Positions 1 to 7,779 are shown, counted from the first letter of the stretch. The stretch: DNA of 38,748 bases from Bacteroidales bacterium (GCA_031265445.1 JAISCQ010000209.1:1-38748), one strand, 5' to 3'. Notes: a model not told the origin generated them from the letters alone. Program-made: numbers and translations.

Positions 1-366
1 CTGACAGGGTCAACGAAGACTCCACCACCGCTGACAGGGTCTGTCGACCACTGTCAGGGTAGCGCGCGAAACACCCTGTCAGCGGTCTTGACCCTGACAG
101 CGGTGGTATGCGTATTTGCGGTTTTGACCCTGACAGGTCTGGCGACCCTGTCAGGTCGGGCGCTGCTCCCGGTATCGGTGCGACACGCTGACCTGTCAGG
201 CTGCGCAGCTGCTGACAGGGTCAATAAGGCTTTACCACCGCTGACAGGGTCTGTCGACCACTGTCAGGGTAGCGCGCAACACCCTGTCAGCGGTCTTGAC
301 CCTGACAGCGGTGTGTATACGTATTTGCCTGTGTCGACCTGTCTGCGGTTTCGGACCCTGTCAGGG
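1..366. repeat. CTGACAGGGT/ACCCTGTCAG repeat region, two copies of a ~210-bp unit
   Basis: This gene-free stretch is packed with a 10-mer in two forms and both orientations: CTGACAGGGT with its complement ACCCTGTCAG, and the variant CTGTCAGGGT with ACCCTGACAG. A block starting at 1 recurs at 212, so the period is about 210 bp, and the first ~110 bp are nearly identical. In each copy two inverted repeats interlock: arm I 27-40 pairs with 73-86 and arm II 47-60 pairs with 91-104; in the second copy the arms are 237-250/281-294 and 257-270/299-312. Another hairpin sits at 190-221. The stop codon of the PAP2 gene lies inside the last repeat (355-364). The window edge truncates the region. Open frames across it are by-products of the repeats. 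Confidence 0.85.
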
Positions 367-1254
367 TATATTTTTCCCGCCAGCAGGGTCTATTTTCCTG
401 TAAAGCAGGTTTACCAGGGGATATGTGACAGCCGTTACCGCAAATCCGCCAATGACGTCTACTAAATAATGCGCCTTGATGTATACCGTAGACAGTACAA
501 GGATGGTGAACAGGGGCAAAACATATTTCAATAATACACGACAATGCCGCATCACAAAAATCACCACGGTAAAGGTAATGCCTACATGCGAGCTGGGAAA
601 CGCTCCCGTGGGCTTTTCACCGACGGCCTGCAGAAAACGCATGAGCCTGCAAAAAATGTAGCCATCCGGAACCCCGTCCGACGGCGGCGTAAAGTAAAAT
701 TGCGGCCCCATGACAGGAAGGATCGCAAACATCATATAAAAAAGGTAGAAGGAACAGACAAATACAAATATAGCCCTGTTAAACAGTTCTTTGTGACGGA
801 TATAACACCAGAGCGCCGTCCCGAAAAAGATGAAATAATAGGAAAAGTAACCGAAATACATCAGCTCGCTGAACCACGCCCACGGCATTTTCCTGCTGAA
901 TTCGAGGCTTGGCTGGCAGCCGAACAGCAGCCGGTCGGCTGCTACAAAATGATGATCCAAATGATCGAAGATGAAATTGTTGAAATAGTATGTTTCGGGG
1001 TACCAGTAGCTTAAAAGTGCAAGCGGCAGGAAATGGCGGATGCATCCGATGACGGGATTTCGGCAGGACGTCCGTGCCGACAGGAAGAGCAACAGGACAA
1101 CGCCGGCGCGGACGCCGAAATGCACCGGCGGCGCTTCCAGCCGGTCGATAAAAACTGCAAGATAGACGGCCGTAATCAGGATATACAGCAATGTGGCTGT
1201 CTCAACGGGTAAAAATTTCGAACCCTGACTATTGAAGGCGGAGTAATTCCACAT
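361..1254 (-). CDS. PAP2-superfamily integral membrane phosphatase/phosphotransferase
   Basis: The 297-residue protein is strongly hydrophobic, with about six membrane segments. It carries the PAP2 signature in its C-terminal half: GEKPTGAFPSSHVG, with the catalytic-type PSSH, and then STVYIKAHYLVDVIGG, with the nucleophile-type His and the Asp. These match the second and third conserved blocks of PAP2 enzymes that remove or transfer phosphate-linked groups on lipids. The spacing and the HYLVDVIGG block resemble the PAP2_3/inositol-phosphorylceramide-synthase branch, but the substrate cannot be read from sequence. Its ATG overlaps the end of the upstream FKBP gene by 26 bp, which suggests translational coupling. 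The stop lies inside the repeat region. Confidence 0.82.
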   Translation of the reverse strand: MWNYSAFNSQGSKFLPVETATLLYILITAVYLAVFIDRLEAPPVHFGVRAGVVLLLFLSARTSCRNPVIGCIRHFLPLALLSYWYPETYYFNNFIFDHLDHHFVAADRLLFGCQPSLEFSRKMPWAWFSELMYFGYFSYYFIFFGTALWCYIRHKELFNRAIFVFVCSFYLFYMMFAILPVMGPQFYFTPPSDGVPDGYIFCRLMRFLQAVGEKPTGAFPSSHVGITFTVVIFVMRHCRVLLKYVLPLFTILVLSTVYIKAHYLVDVIGGFAVTAVTYPLVNLLYRKIDPAGGKNIP

Positions 1255-1897
1255 GATATAAGATGATTGCCCGTTTGGGGATGCGGTTTCCGTCGCCGGC
1301 GAGTCCGTGCGCCAGGTGCGGCGGCATGATCAGCCGGGCTTTGTCGCCGGTACGCATCAGCAGGATCCCTTCTTCCAGACCGGCTTCAACGCCGCCCTGT
1401 CCCAGGCGGAATACTTTTGGCCCCGACTGTTCCGACGAATAACAAAGCGTTCCGTCTAACAGCGATACGGTGTACGCCAGCGTTGCGACCTTTCCTTCAG
1501 CTGCCTTTTCGCCTTGTCCGCTCCTGTAGATCATGTACCACAAGCCTGATCCTGTGGTTTGCATCTTCCAGCCGCTGCGTTCTGCAAATGCCTTGATTTC
1601 CGCGGCATCTTCTTCCACAAGTTGCCGGTTTACCCGCAACAATACTTCCTTTTTCCGGTTTTCAATCACTGCCGCGTCCTGTGCGGGCTGCTGCGTGTTG
1701 TAGCGGCGACAGGAAAAGGTGAAGAGTGAAGCAAGGAGAATGAAAAGCGTGACAAATAACGGGTAACCCGGAACCCGAACGGCGAAACCGGACAGATTCC
1801 GCACGGGACAAATTTTTCGCCAACTCGTGCAATCCGTCCCGAATTTCTTTTTTCTTCTTTCGGATGGCGTTTTTATACCGTAAATATATTTTGCCAT
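1229..1897 (-). CDS. FKBP-type peptidyl-prolyl isomerase lipoprotein, GldI-like
   Basis: The C-terminal half (about residues 110-222) is an FKBP fold: the stretch SGLWYMIYRSGQGEKAAEGK, then VEAGLEEGILLMRTGDKARL, then a histidine-containing loop and an ILYHVELL ending. A hydrophobic segment ending in FTFSC (about residues 48-63) is a lipoprotein signal, so the protein is probably anchored in an envelope membrane as a folding factor. GldI of gliding Bacteroidota has this architecture; non-gliding members also carry homologues beside nrnA, as here. The ATG at 1897 has a good AGGAG seven bases upstream, but it gives an odd ~45-residue basic extension before the signal. A GTG at 1804 would give a conventional signal peptide. 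It lies 88 bp downstream of nrnA. Confidence 0.78.
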   Translation of the reverse strand: MAKYIYGIKTPSERRKKKFGTDCTSWRKICPVRNLSGFAVRVPGYPLFVTLFILLASLFTFSCRRYNTQQPAQDAAVIENRKKEVLLRVNRQLVEEDAAEIKAFAERSGWKMQTTGSGLWYMIYRSGQGEKAAEGKVATLAYTVSLLDGTLCYSSEQSGPKVFRLGQGGVEAGLEEGILLMRTGDKARLIMPPHLAHGLAGDGNRIPKRAIILYHVELLRLQ

Positions 1898-1985
1898 AAG
1901 GCTCCTGTTCCGTTTTCGAAAAAAATCCTGTTCTCTGAAAACCGGATTTTTTCTATCGTTTTCATTTTATTCATTTCCACGATAT

Positions 1986-3050
1986 TTATACATCGTTTTC
2001 GTTCAATTCTCTTTCGTACAGGGGCAATAACTCGCGGAATTGCTGTATCAGTTCATCCAACGGGATTTTCGAATCGCCGCCGGCTGCGTTCAGGTGTCCG
2101 CCGCCGTCGAAATGCTTTCTCGAAAAGTCGTTGACTGAGAAGTTGCCTTTGGAGCGGAAGGAAATCTTCACTTTATCTTCTTTTTCGAGGAAAAAGGCCG
2201 TGAACCGGATGCCTTTGACAGACAGGGGCAGGTTCACGAAACCTTCGGAATCGCCTGCCACGAAACCGTAGCGTTCCTGTTCTTCCAGTCTCAGGCTGAT
2301 CAGCGCCGCGCGATATTGCGGGAAAATCTCCATTTTTTCGTTCAGGCAATAACCCATCAGTCGCATGCGGTTTTCCGAATAATTATCGTACACTCGATCG
2401 TAAATCCCTGTCCGGTCGATACCGTAGTCCATCAACCCGGCGGCAACCGCAAAGGTTTGCGCGCTGGCGCTCCGGTAGCAGAAACTCCCGGTATCGGTCA
2501 TGATTCCCGTATAGATACAGGTGGCAATGTCGCGGTCGATCAGGCCGCCGTCCCATTGCTTCATGATGTGGAACAGCAGCTCGCAGGTGGAACTTACCCC
2601 AGTGTCCGAAAAGATATATTTGGATGGCAGTTCCGGTTTCAGATGATGGTCGATGAGCACCCGGACGGCTTTACTCTGGTAAAGCGAACGGGCCATGTCG
2701 GCGCTTCGTTTGAGATGGTTGTAATCCAGATGAAAAATGTATTCCGCCTTTTCGATAAGCGCTTCGGCCAAAGGTTTCTGCCGCATGTAGTTTACCACAT
2801 CCGCATTGGATGGCAGCCATTGCAAAAACTCGGGGTAATCGTTCGGCGTAACCACGCTCACATCGTGTCCCTGCTTTTTCAGGAAACGATACAGCGCCAG
2901 CGACGAGCCTATTGCGTCGCCGTCGGGCCCCTGATGCGTAGTGGCTACAATCCGCCGCGGTACGGACAATTCTTCTTTTAAGCGATGTATGAATCGAATA
3001 TGCTCTTGGTTCAAGATATTTAAAATAAAATGACCCGCGCATTTAAGCAT
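1986..3050 (-). CDS. nrnA: DHH-family bifunctional oligoribonuclease/PAP phosphatase NrnA
   Basis: This is a 354-residue cytoplasmic phosphoesterase. Visible motifs are THQGPDGDAIGSS (first metal site), FHLDYNH, VLIDHHLKPE (the DHH motif), MTDTGSFCY, and the DHHA1 glycine motif DGGGHLNAAGG near the C terminus. NrnA degrades short RNA oligonucleotides and dephosphorylates 3'-phosphoadenosine 5'-phosphate. An open frame continues upstream to 3134, but the only good promoter (3081-3112) lies inside that extension. The ATG at 3050 is therefore chosen; it gives a leader of about 25 nt and the family's usual length. A TTG just upstream of the segment NQEHIRFIHR is a weaker alternative. It heads the nrnA-FKBP-PAP2 run. 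Confidence 0.9.
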   Translation of the reverse strand: MLKCAGHFILNILNQEHIRFIHRLKEELSVPRRIVATTHQGPDGDAIGSSLALYRFLKKQGHDVSVVTPNDYPEFLQWLPSNADVVNYMRQKPLAEALIEKAEYIFHLDYNHLKRSADMARSLYQSKAVRVLIDHHLKPELPSKYIFSDTGVSSTCELLFHIMKQWDGGLIDRDIATCIYTGIMTDTGSFCYRSASAQTFAVAAGLMDYGIDRTGIYDRVYDNYSENRMRLMGYCLNEKMEIFPQYRAALISLRLEEQERYGFVAGDSEGFVNLPLSVKGIRFTAFFLEKEDKVKISFRSKGNFSVNDFSRKHFDGGGHLNAAGGDSKIPLDELIQQFRELLPLYERELNENDV

Positions 3051-3080
3051 TGTTAAGAGGCTTCGCGGGTACTCACGGCA

Positions 3081-3112
3081 CAAAGATACGGGTAATTCTT
3101 TGAAACGACAAA
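3081..3112 (-). promoter_or_regulatory. Bacteroidales-type promoter of nrnA
   Basis: On the minus strand a TTTG (3109-3112) is followed after 20 bp by TATCTTTG (3081-3088). This matches the Bacteroides -33 TTTG and -7 TAnnTTTG consensus exactly. It sets the nrnA start at 3050 rather than further upstream. Confidence 0.75.
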
Positions 3113-3150
3113 ATATTTCCGGAAATGAGGTCATTTGTCATATTTTTGTT

Positions 3151-3175
3151 GATTTTCGATTACCGGACGAAAATC
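3151..3175. other. Inverted repeat in the nrnA/C11 divergent region
   Basis: Perfect 8-bp arms GATTTTCG (3151-3158) and CGAAAATC (3168-3175) enclose a 9-nt loop between the divergent nrnA and C11 peptidase genes. There is no T-run, so it is more likely an operator or a chance palindrome than a terminator. The rest of the ~300-bp divergent region holds the two promoters and nothing else I can recognise. Confidence 0.35.
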
Positions 3176-3239
3176 GGGCAGTTATACTTCGCTGTTGACC
3201 CTGATGGCCTGTCAGACGGAAAAAACGAATACAACTGTT

Positions 3240-3270
3240 TTTGCGGTTCGGATGAGAAGTATTATCTTTA
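3240..3270 (+). promoter_or_regulatory. Candidate promoter of the C11 peptidase gene
   Basis: TTTG (3240-3243) is followed after 19 bp by TATCTTTA (3263-3270). This fits the Bacteroidales consensus except for the last base of the -7 box. Confidence 0.55.
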
Positions 3271-3353
3271 CAGCCTGAATTTCTGCTCCATAAAATAATA
3301 TGCACAATGCAATACAACATATCGTTCCATTTCAGGAAAGAGCGAAGTCAGGT

Positions 3354-4532
3354 ATGGCGAAAATATCCGGGCTGCAGATAAAAAAGCGGGTACATCACAT
3401 CATCATGCTCATCGTGGTTCAGGCATTTTTCTTTGCCTGCGAACGCGACGATCCGCCCGTCGAACCCCCTCCCGCGAGCCATCGCCGCACGACGCTTGTC
3501 TATTTCGGTACAGACAACAACTTCCGCGCCGAAGCTGCACAAAAAACCGGGCAGCTGAAAAGCGGCTGGAATAAGGATATCGACGGTAATCTGCTGGTCT
3601 ATACCGATGCGGGCAGCCGCCCTGCGCTGATTCATATTTACGCTCATCCGCAAAAAGGCAATGTGGCTGATACCGTAGAAACCTATCCGCCCGAAAATTC
3701 CGCGGGCGCCGCTACGCTTACCCGCGTGTTGAACAGGGTGAGGGAATATCGTCCGGCAGCGTCGTATGGCCTGGTTGTGCTGTCGCACGCCACCGGCTGG
3801 CTGCCCGCCGCGATGTCGTACCCGTCGCCGCAACTGCGCTCCGTGATTTTAGACAACGGGACAGCCGAAACCGGCAATTATATGGAACTTGCCGATTTTG
3901 CCGCTGCCATCCCCTACAAAATGGACTTTATCGTCTTTGACGCCTGCTTCATGGGCTCGGTCGAGGTTTGCTTCGAGCTGAAGGAAAAAACGGATTATAT
4001 CGTTGCTTCGCCCGCCGAAGTGGTAAGTCCGGGCTTTGTCTATTCCACAATGCCGGAGCGACTTTTCACTTATCCTCAAGCCGATCTGCAAGGCGTTGCA
4101 CAGGATTTTCACGGTTTCTTCAACGCCCAGAGCGGGCTGTTCCGCTCGGCAACAGTCAGCGTGGCGCGCACAGCAGGACTGGATGCCGTAGCCGGCATAT
4201 TTAAGGAGGTTGCAGGGCAGGCAGGCAATGAAAAAGACGTCAACCTGAACGCCATTCAAACTTTCGGCTACGGACAGCAGAAAATTTATTTCGATTTGGG
4301 CGACTGTGCACGACATCTTTCACCCGACAGTTACCATGAGCTTATTGCCGCGCTCGATGGCTGCATTGTTTATAAAGCGCATACCGACAGTTACTACACC
4401 GCAGGCGCCGCGACGCTGCTTCCGATAAGGTCATTCAGCGGCCTGTCCGTCTATATCCCGCAAAGCGCATATCCGGAAGCAAACGCAAAATATCGTGAAT
4501 TAAAATGGACGGCAGGATTCGGGGCACCCTGA
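3354..4532 (+). CDS. C11 (clostripain-like) cysteine peptidase lipoprotein
   Basis: The 392-residue protein begins with a basic region, a hydrophobic core and FFFAC (Cys29 from this start), so it is a predicted lipoprotein. The stretch RTTLVYFGTDNN opens the caspase-like fold. The catalytic pair of family C11 is visible: His145 in VVLSHATGW and Cys198 in VFDACFMGSVE. C11 enzymes cut after basic residues and are often self-processed. Starting at 3354 gives a proper signal peptide; an in-frame ATG at 3300 would add 18 residues. The closest neighbours are divergent nrnA and convergent hdrB, whose stop is only 3 bp away, so this gene stands as its own unit. Confidence 0.85.
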   Translation: MAKISGLQIKKRVHHIIMLIVVQAFFFACERDDPPVEPPPASHRRTTLVYFGTDNNFRAEAAQKTGQLKSGWNKDIDGNLLVYTDAGSRPALIHIYAHPQKGNVADTVETYPPENSAGAATLTRVLNRVREYRPAASYGLVVLSHATGWLPAAMSYPSPQLRSVILDNGTAETGNYMELADFAAAIPYKMDFIVFDACFMGSVEVCFELKEKTDYIVASPAEVVSPGFVYSTMPERLFTYPQADLQGVAQDFHGFFNAQSGLFRSATVSVARTAGLDAVAGIFKEVAGQAGNEKDVNLNAIQTFGYGQQKIYFDLGDCARHLSPDSYHELIAALDGCIVYKAHTDSYYTAGAATLLPIRSFSGLSVYIPQSAYPEANAKYRELKWTAGFGAP

Positions 4533-4535
4533 ATC

Positions 4536-5609
4536 TCACGGTACTGTTTTCATGTACGTCGGTTTTCCGGGTTTGTCAATATCTTTATTGTTCAACCCTT
4601 TATATTTCGCTGCCGGGTCATACGGAATACCGATCTTATCCAGCAACGGCTCTGCTGATACCTGGTGTACCTGTAAACCAAGATCCCACGGGTTATATCC
4701 AAGGATCATCCCGGCCACTTCTTCGTATGTAAATACCGGTATCCCGTAACCATTCTCGCCATAGGTTTTGTCTTCCATCTCGGCGATGGTATATTGCCAG
4801 CGATCGAGGAAATAAGGGCAACCCGGGCAGTTGGTGATGATCATATCCGGCTTGAAAGGCGCCATCGATTCGAATTTCTTGTGCGTGTTGGCGATGGAAT
4901 AACCGCGGTTGGCTCTCACCAGGTACTGGCGGAAACCAAATCCGCAGCAGTGCCTCCGTTCGGGATAATCAACCACTTCCCCGCCCCACGATTCAACCAT
5001 GCCGGCAAGCACATACGGATACTCTGCGCCACCAACGCCCTTGTGCGGGAACATCTTGGCATAATGGCACCCGATGTGCTCCACCACCCGCAAAGGTTTT
5101 CCGGTATGGCGATTCACCAGGCGGTATTTACCTCTGGCTGCAATCTCGTTGCGCACCTTATAAATGATATCGCTGGCGTGGGCTACGTATTTCGGTTTTT
5201 TAAATTCCCGGCCGGTGGCTTCTTTCAGGTTTTTCCTTATTTTCTGTTCCAACTCGGGAAAATGCTTCCATGTTTCGAGAATTTCGCAGTACAGCCCGAA
5301 CGAGGTAATGCACGATGCCGCATAGTTCTCGTACCCGGCTTCGGTCATCAGTGCAAACTGCCGCGCCACAACGGTCATGGTGGTTTCCATCGGCACAATA
5401 TCCGTATGGTAACCAATACCGCTACACGAGGTGTGAAATTCGGTTTCGTATATAACTTTCCCCAGCTCGTCGCGCATGATCCGCAGGAATGTGACTTCCG
5501 ACCCCGGGAAAAAATTTTGGCGGATACAGCTCCGCACATAGAAATATTGATCGGACGGTATTTCTTTTTGATAATCTTTCCAGATTCTTTTTTTGCCTTC
5601 GTAAATCAT
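4536..5609 (-). CDS. Heterodisulfide reductase subunit B-like protein (CCG domains)
   Basis: The 357-residue protein has a complete C-terminal cysteine-rich CCG domain: HIGCHYAKMFP, then ERRHCCGFGFRQ, then NCPGCPYFLD. This is the C...CC...CxxC pattern that holds the non-cubane 4Fe-4S cluster of HdrB. The N-terminal CCG domain is weaker, with RSCIRQNFFPG, HTSCSGIGYH and SCITSFGLYC. HdrB passes electrons to a disulfide or thiol substrate in a complex with HdrC. In non-methanogens the substrate is unknown and is not CoM-S-S-CoB. The gene lies 69 bp downstream of hdrC on the same strand. The gap holds a short tandem repeat of GGATTTT units. Confidence 0.85.
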   Translation of the reverse strand: MIYEGKKRIWKDYQKEIPSDQYFYVRSCIRQNFFPGSEVTFLRIMRDELGKVIYETEFHTSCSGIGYHTDIVPMETTMTVVARQFALMTEAGYENYAASCITSFGLYCEILETWKHFPELEQKIRKNLKEATGREFKKPKYVAHASDIIYKVRNEIAARGKYRLVNRHTGKPLRVVEHIGCHYAKMFPHKGVGGAEYPYVLAGMVESWGGEVVDYPERRHCCGFGFRQYLVRANRGYSIANTHKKFESMAPFKPDMIITNCPGCPYFLDRWQYTIAEMEDKTYGENGYGIPVFTYEEVAGMILGYNPWDLGLQVHQVSAEPLLDKIGIPYDPAAKYKGLNNKDIDKPGKPTYMKTVP

Positions 5610-5678
5610 GTCATTTTAAGTTTTTAATTTGGATTTTGGATTTTGGATGAGAAGATCCGTCAATCAAAAATCAAAATA

Positions 5679-6368
5679 TCAAGAATGTTCGCCGCTGTTT
5701 TCGTTATATATCTTTACGAAATATTCACTGTCCTCCAATCCCATTTCGGCAGCTTTCTCCGCCGAGGCTTTCTCTATCTTCTCGAAACGTTCGGTAGCGC
5801 CGGTGAGATCAAAAATCCGCTTCAGTTCGTCAAGCGATTCGTCGGGGATTTTACGCAGGATACCGGGGCCTTTGCCGTCGAGGTTACCGCCAAGGCGTTC
5901 GAATACGTCGTCGAGGTTTTCCTGTTCCCACTTCCAGACAGGGCCGGCTTCGGGATGCAGCTCGAAACTGAGATGCCGCGGATAGACGCAATAACCGTAC
6001 TTTAATATCCACTCGCCTATGGTGCGCTTGAGCGCCAGCTGCTGGCGCCCCTTTTCCGATTCGGTGAAATAGCCTTCGTCCTGCGACAGCGACCTTAAGG
6101 CAATAATAACCAGTCCCGGAGCATTATCGCGCGGACAACGCGTGACACATGACATACATTCGCCGCAATACCAAATGGTTTCGCTTTTAAGCAAATCTTC
6201 GATCCTGTCCTCATCCTTGTTTTGTACGATATTGACTATTTTTCGCGGATCGTAATTATAAAATTCTGCCGCCGGACATATCGCAGTGCAGGTGCCGCAA
6301 TGAATACACGCACGTAACCCTTCCCGGTAGCGGACATCCGCGCTTAATTTATCATATAATCGTCCCAT
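5679..6368 (-). CDS. Heterodisulfide reductase subunit C-like ferredoxin (two 4Fe-4S)
   Basis: The 229-residue protein carries two complete 4Fe-4S motifs in its N-terminal half: CIHCGTCTAICP and CGECMSCVTRCP. This is the HdrC arrangement, which links an electron donor to the HdrB active site. The C-terminal half is charged, contains ERLGGNLDGKG, and is probably for subunit contact. The ATG at 6368 sits 32 bp downstream of a TATTTTTG box that lies in the duplicated promoter element (6401-6491). No HdrA flavoprotein, hydrogenase or formate dehydrogenase gene occurs in the window, so the donor must be encoded elsewhere. Confidence 0.85.
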   Translation of the reverse strand: MGRLYDKLSADVRYREGLRACIHCGTCTAICPAAEFYNYDPRKIVNIVQNKDEDRIEDLLKSETIWYCGECMSCVTRCPRDNAPGLVIIALRSLSQDEGYFTESEKGRQQLALKRTIGEWILKYGYCVYPRHLSFELHPEAGPVWKWEQENLDDVFERLGGNLDGKGPGILRKIPDESLDELKRIFDLTGATERFEKIEKASAEKAAEMGLEDSEYFVKIYNENSGEHS

Positions 6369-6400
6369 GCTTTATATAATTATTAATGATGATTGGGCTG

Positions 6401-6491
6401 CAAAAATAACGTATATTGATTGCATCAACCGAATTTCATTTGAACCTTATGCAAAAGAAATCATCGAAAGCAACAGCATATCATCTTATTA
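6401..6491 (-). repeat. 91-bp promoter-bearing dispersed repeat, copy 1 (upstream of hdrC)
   Basis: This stretch is about 88% identical to 38533-38624, with one indel and about ten substitutions. Read on the minus strand, both copies end at a -7 box (TATTTTTG here, complement of 6401-6408) preceded by TTG after 17 bp (6426-6428). The start codon lies 32 bp beyond the box here and 31 bp beyond it in the other copy, although the leaders are unrelated. The shared segment extends about 60 bp upstream of the -33 position. Confidence 0.8.
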
Positions 6492-6511
6492 GAAAATGAT
6501 TATTTTCTAAT
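6488..6511. promoter_or_regulatory. Perfect palindrome, candidate operator
   Basis: ATTAGAAAAT (6488-6497) and ATTTTCTAAT (6502-6511) are perfect 10-bp arms around a 4-nt loop. The site abuts the distal end of the promoter repeat in front of hdrC and lies 50 bp beyond the stop of the ABC permease gene. It is AT-rich and has no T-run on the minus strand. I therefore favour a protein-binding site over a terminator, without certainty. Confidence 0.4.
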
Positions 6512-6561
6512 TTTTCTAATACATATACAATGGGTCTTTTTCCCGGTTTATTTTTCGACAA

Positions 6562-7779
6562 TTACGATATTCCTGTATCCAAAATACCGTTTTCCTTCGC
6601 CATCGCACGCTGCGCGCGGATGATTTGATAACGGTACGCCAGGAAGGTAGCGATCAGATATACCATCATCTGCAGGCAAAGAGCAAAATATTCGGGACGG
6701 ACTTGCGAGAGGGTTGCTCCCATCGAGTTGATTTTGATGAAGCCCTGCACGCCATGCGTGCAGGGAATCAGGTAAGCAAGCCACCTCCAGAAAGCAGGCA
6801 TGCTCTCCAGCGGCCAGGCTACGCCCGAAAGAAATAACAGCGGCACCGAAAGAAACAGCAGCAGCAACATGGGCAGTTCGCGTTCGCGGAAGCAAACGGA
6901 AATCATCATGGCAAAAAAGATCGCAGCAAACAGGAACGGTACCAGGAAAAGATACCCGCTAAGCGGATTTCCGGCATGAGGTAATCCGAACATTCGCGGA
7001 ACCAGGAACAGTACGTAAAATACCAGCATGAAATATATTGAGAAGTAGGCCAGCGCTTTTCCTCCTACGATACGAACGGTACCGTGGTAGCGCTCACTCA
7101 TGGGAACCAGCAGCCGGAACCCGTTTTTTTCGCGGTTGATCGCTGCGAGGATACAGATCCCCACCAGCAGGGTCTGGTGTATCACCAGCACGAGCACGGC
7201 AGGAATCAGGAACCCGGCATAGCCTCCGCCGGTATTGTATAAAGGCGTGAAAGTAGCGGGAACAGGATCGGCCATCGTCAGCGCCTGTTCGGAAGTGTAG
7301 CCTGCTCCCATCAGGCGTTTTACCTGTATTTCGCCGCCCATGTCCTGCCCTGTGAAATTGACCGCCATGAACAGGCTTTTGTAATACAGGAAACTGCTCA
7401 TGTCGGCGTAGGCTGATACGGTTGTTTGCCGTCCCAGCGCCAGGTCATCGCCAAAAGCGGCAGGTATCAGCACGATGCCGTGCGCTTTCCGTGCTTCAAG
7501 GAATTGTCGCGCTTCGGCCATCGAGGCGCAGCGGTATGCAACGGCCACATCGGGCGAAGCGTCGAGCCGGCGGATATAATCGCGGCTTTGCGCGCTGTGG
7601 CTGAGATCGACCACTGCGACGGGCGTGTCGTGAAGCATTTCGTTATTGTATATCCAGCTGTAGAGCAACGGATAAACGAGCGTCCCGACGAAAAACAGCA
7701 CCATGACGGTGGAGTCGGAGAAGATGCTGCGGAGTTCTTCGCGGAAGATGAGGAACAGGTCGAATATGGCGCGTTTCAT
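6562..7779 (-). CDS. ABC-2 type permease of efflux operon (last gene)
   Basis: The 405-residue inner-membrane protein follows the ABC-2 permease plan seen in YhhJ-like proteins. It has one N-terminal membrane helix (FFVGTLVYPLLYSWIY), a ~150-residue periplasmic domain beginning HDTPVAVVDLSHSAQSRDYI, and about five helices in the C-terminal half ending near the conserved stretch SGVAWPLESMPAFWRWLAYL. It should form the membrane channel of a tripartite exporter together with the preceding permease, HlyD and TolC. The frame extends to 7857, but the ATG at 7779 gives the family's usual MKRAIFDLFLIFREEL start. It is the last gene of the tetR operon, and no ATPase gene is linked. Confidence 0.83.
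   Translation of the reverse strand: MKRAIFDLFLIFREELRSIFSDSTVMVLFFVGTLVYPLLYSWIYNNEMLHDTPVAVVDLSHSAQSRDYIRRLDASPDVAVAYRCASMAEARQFLEARKAHGIVLIPAAFGDDLALGRQTTVSAYADMSSFLYYKSLFMAVNFTGQDMGGEIQVKRLMGAGYTSEQALTMADPVPATFTPLYNTGGGYAGFLIPAVLVLVIHQTLLVGICILAAINREKNGFRLLVPMSERYHGTVRIVGGKALAYFSIYFMLVFYVLFLVPRMFGLPHAGNPLSGYLFLVPFLFAAIFFAMMISVCFRERELPMLLLLFLSVPLLFLSGVAWPLESMPAFWRWLAYLIPCTHGVQGFIKINSMGATLSQVRPEYFALCLQMMVYLIATFLAYRYQIIRAQRAMAKENGILDTGIS

Noticed and set aside
88-465. Plus-strand 125-residue open frame across the first repeat block
   Set aside because: It consists mostly of the CTGACAGGGT repeats, has no family features and overlaps the real PAP2 gene on the other strand.
2316-2981. Plus-strand 221-residue open frame opposite nrnA
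   Set aside because: It has no recognisable domain and mirrors the strongly conserved nrnA frame, so it is a shadow.
3051-3134. Upstream start of NrnA at 3134
   Set aside because: The consensus promoter lies inside this extension, so it cannot be in the main transcript.
4794-5627. Plus-strand 277-residue open frame opposite hdrB
   Set aside because: It is a shadow of hdrB, which has clear cysteine motifs on the minus strand.
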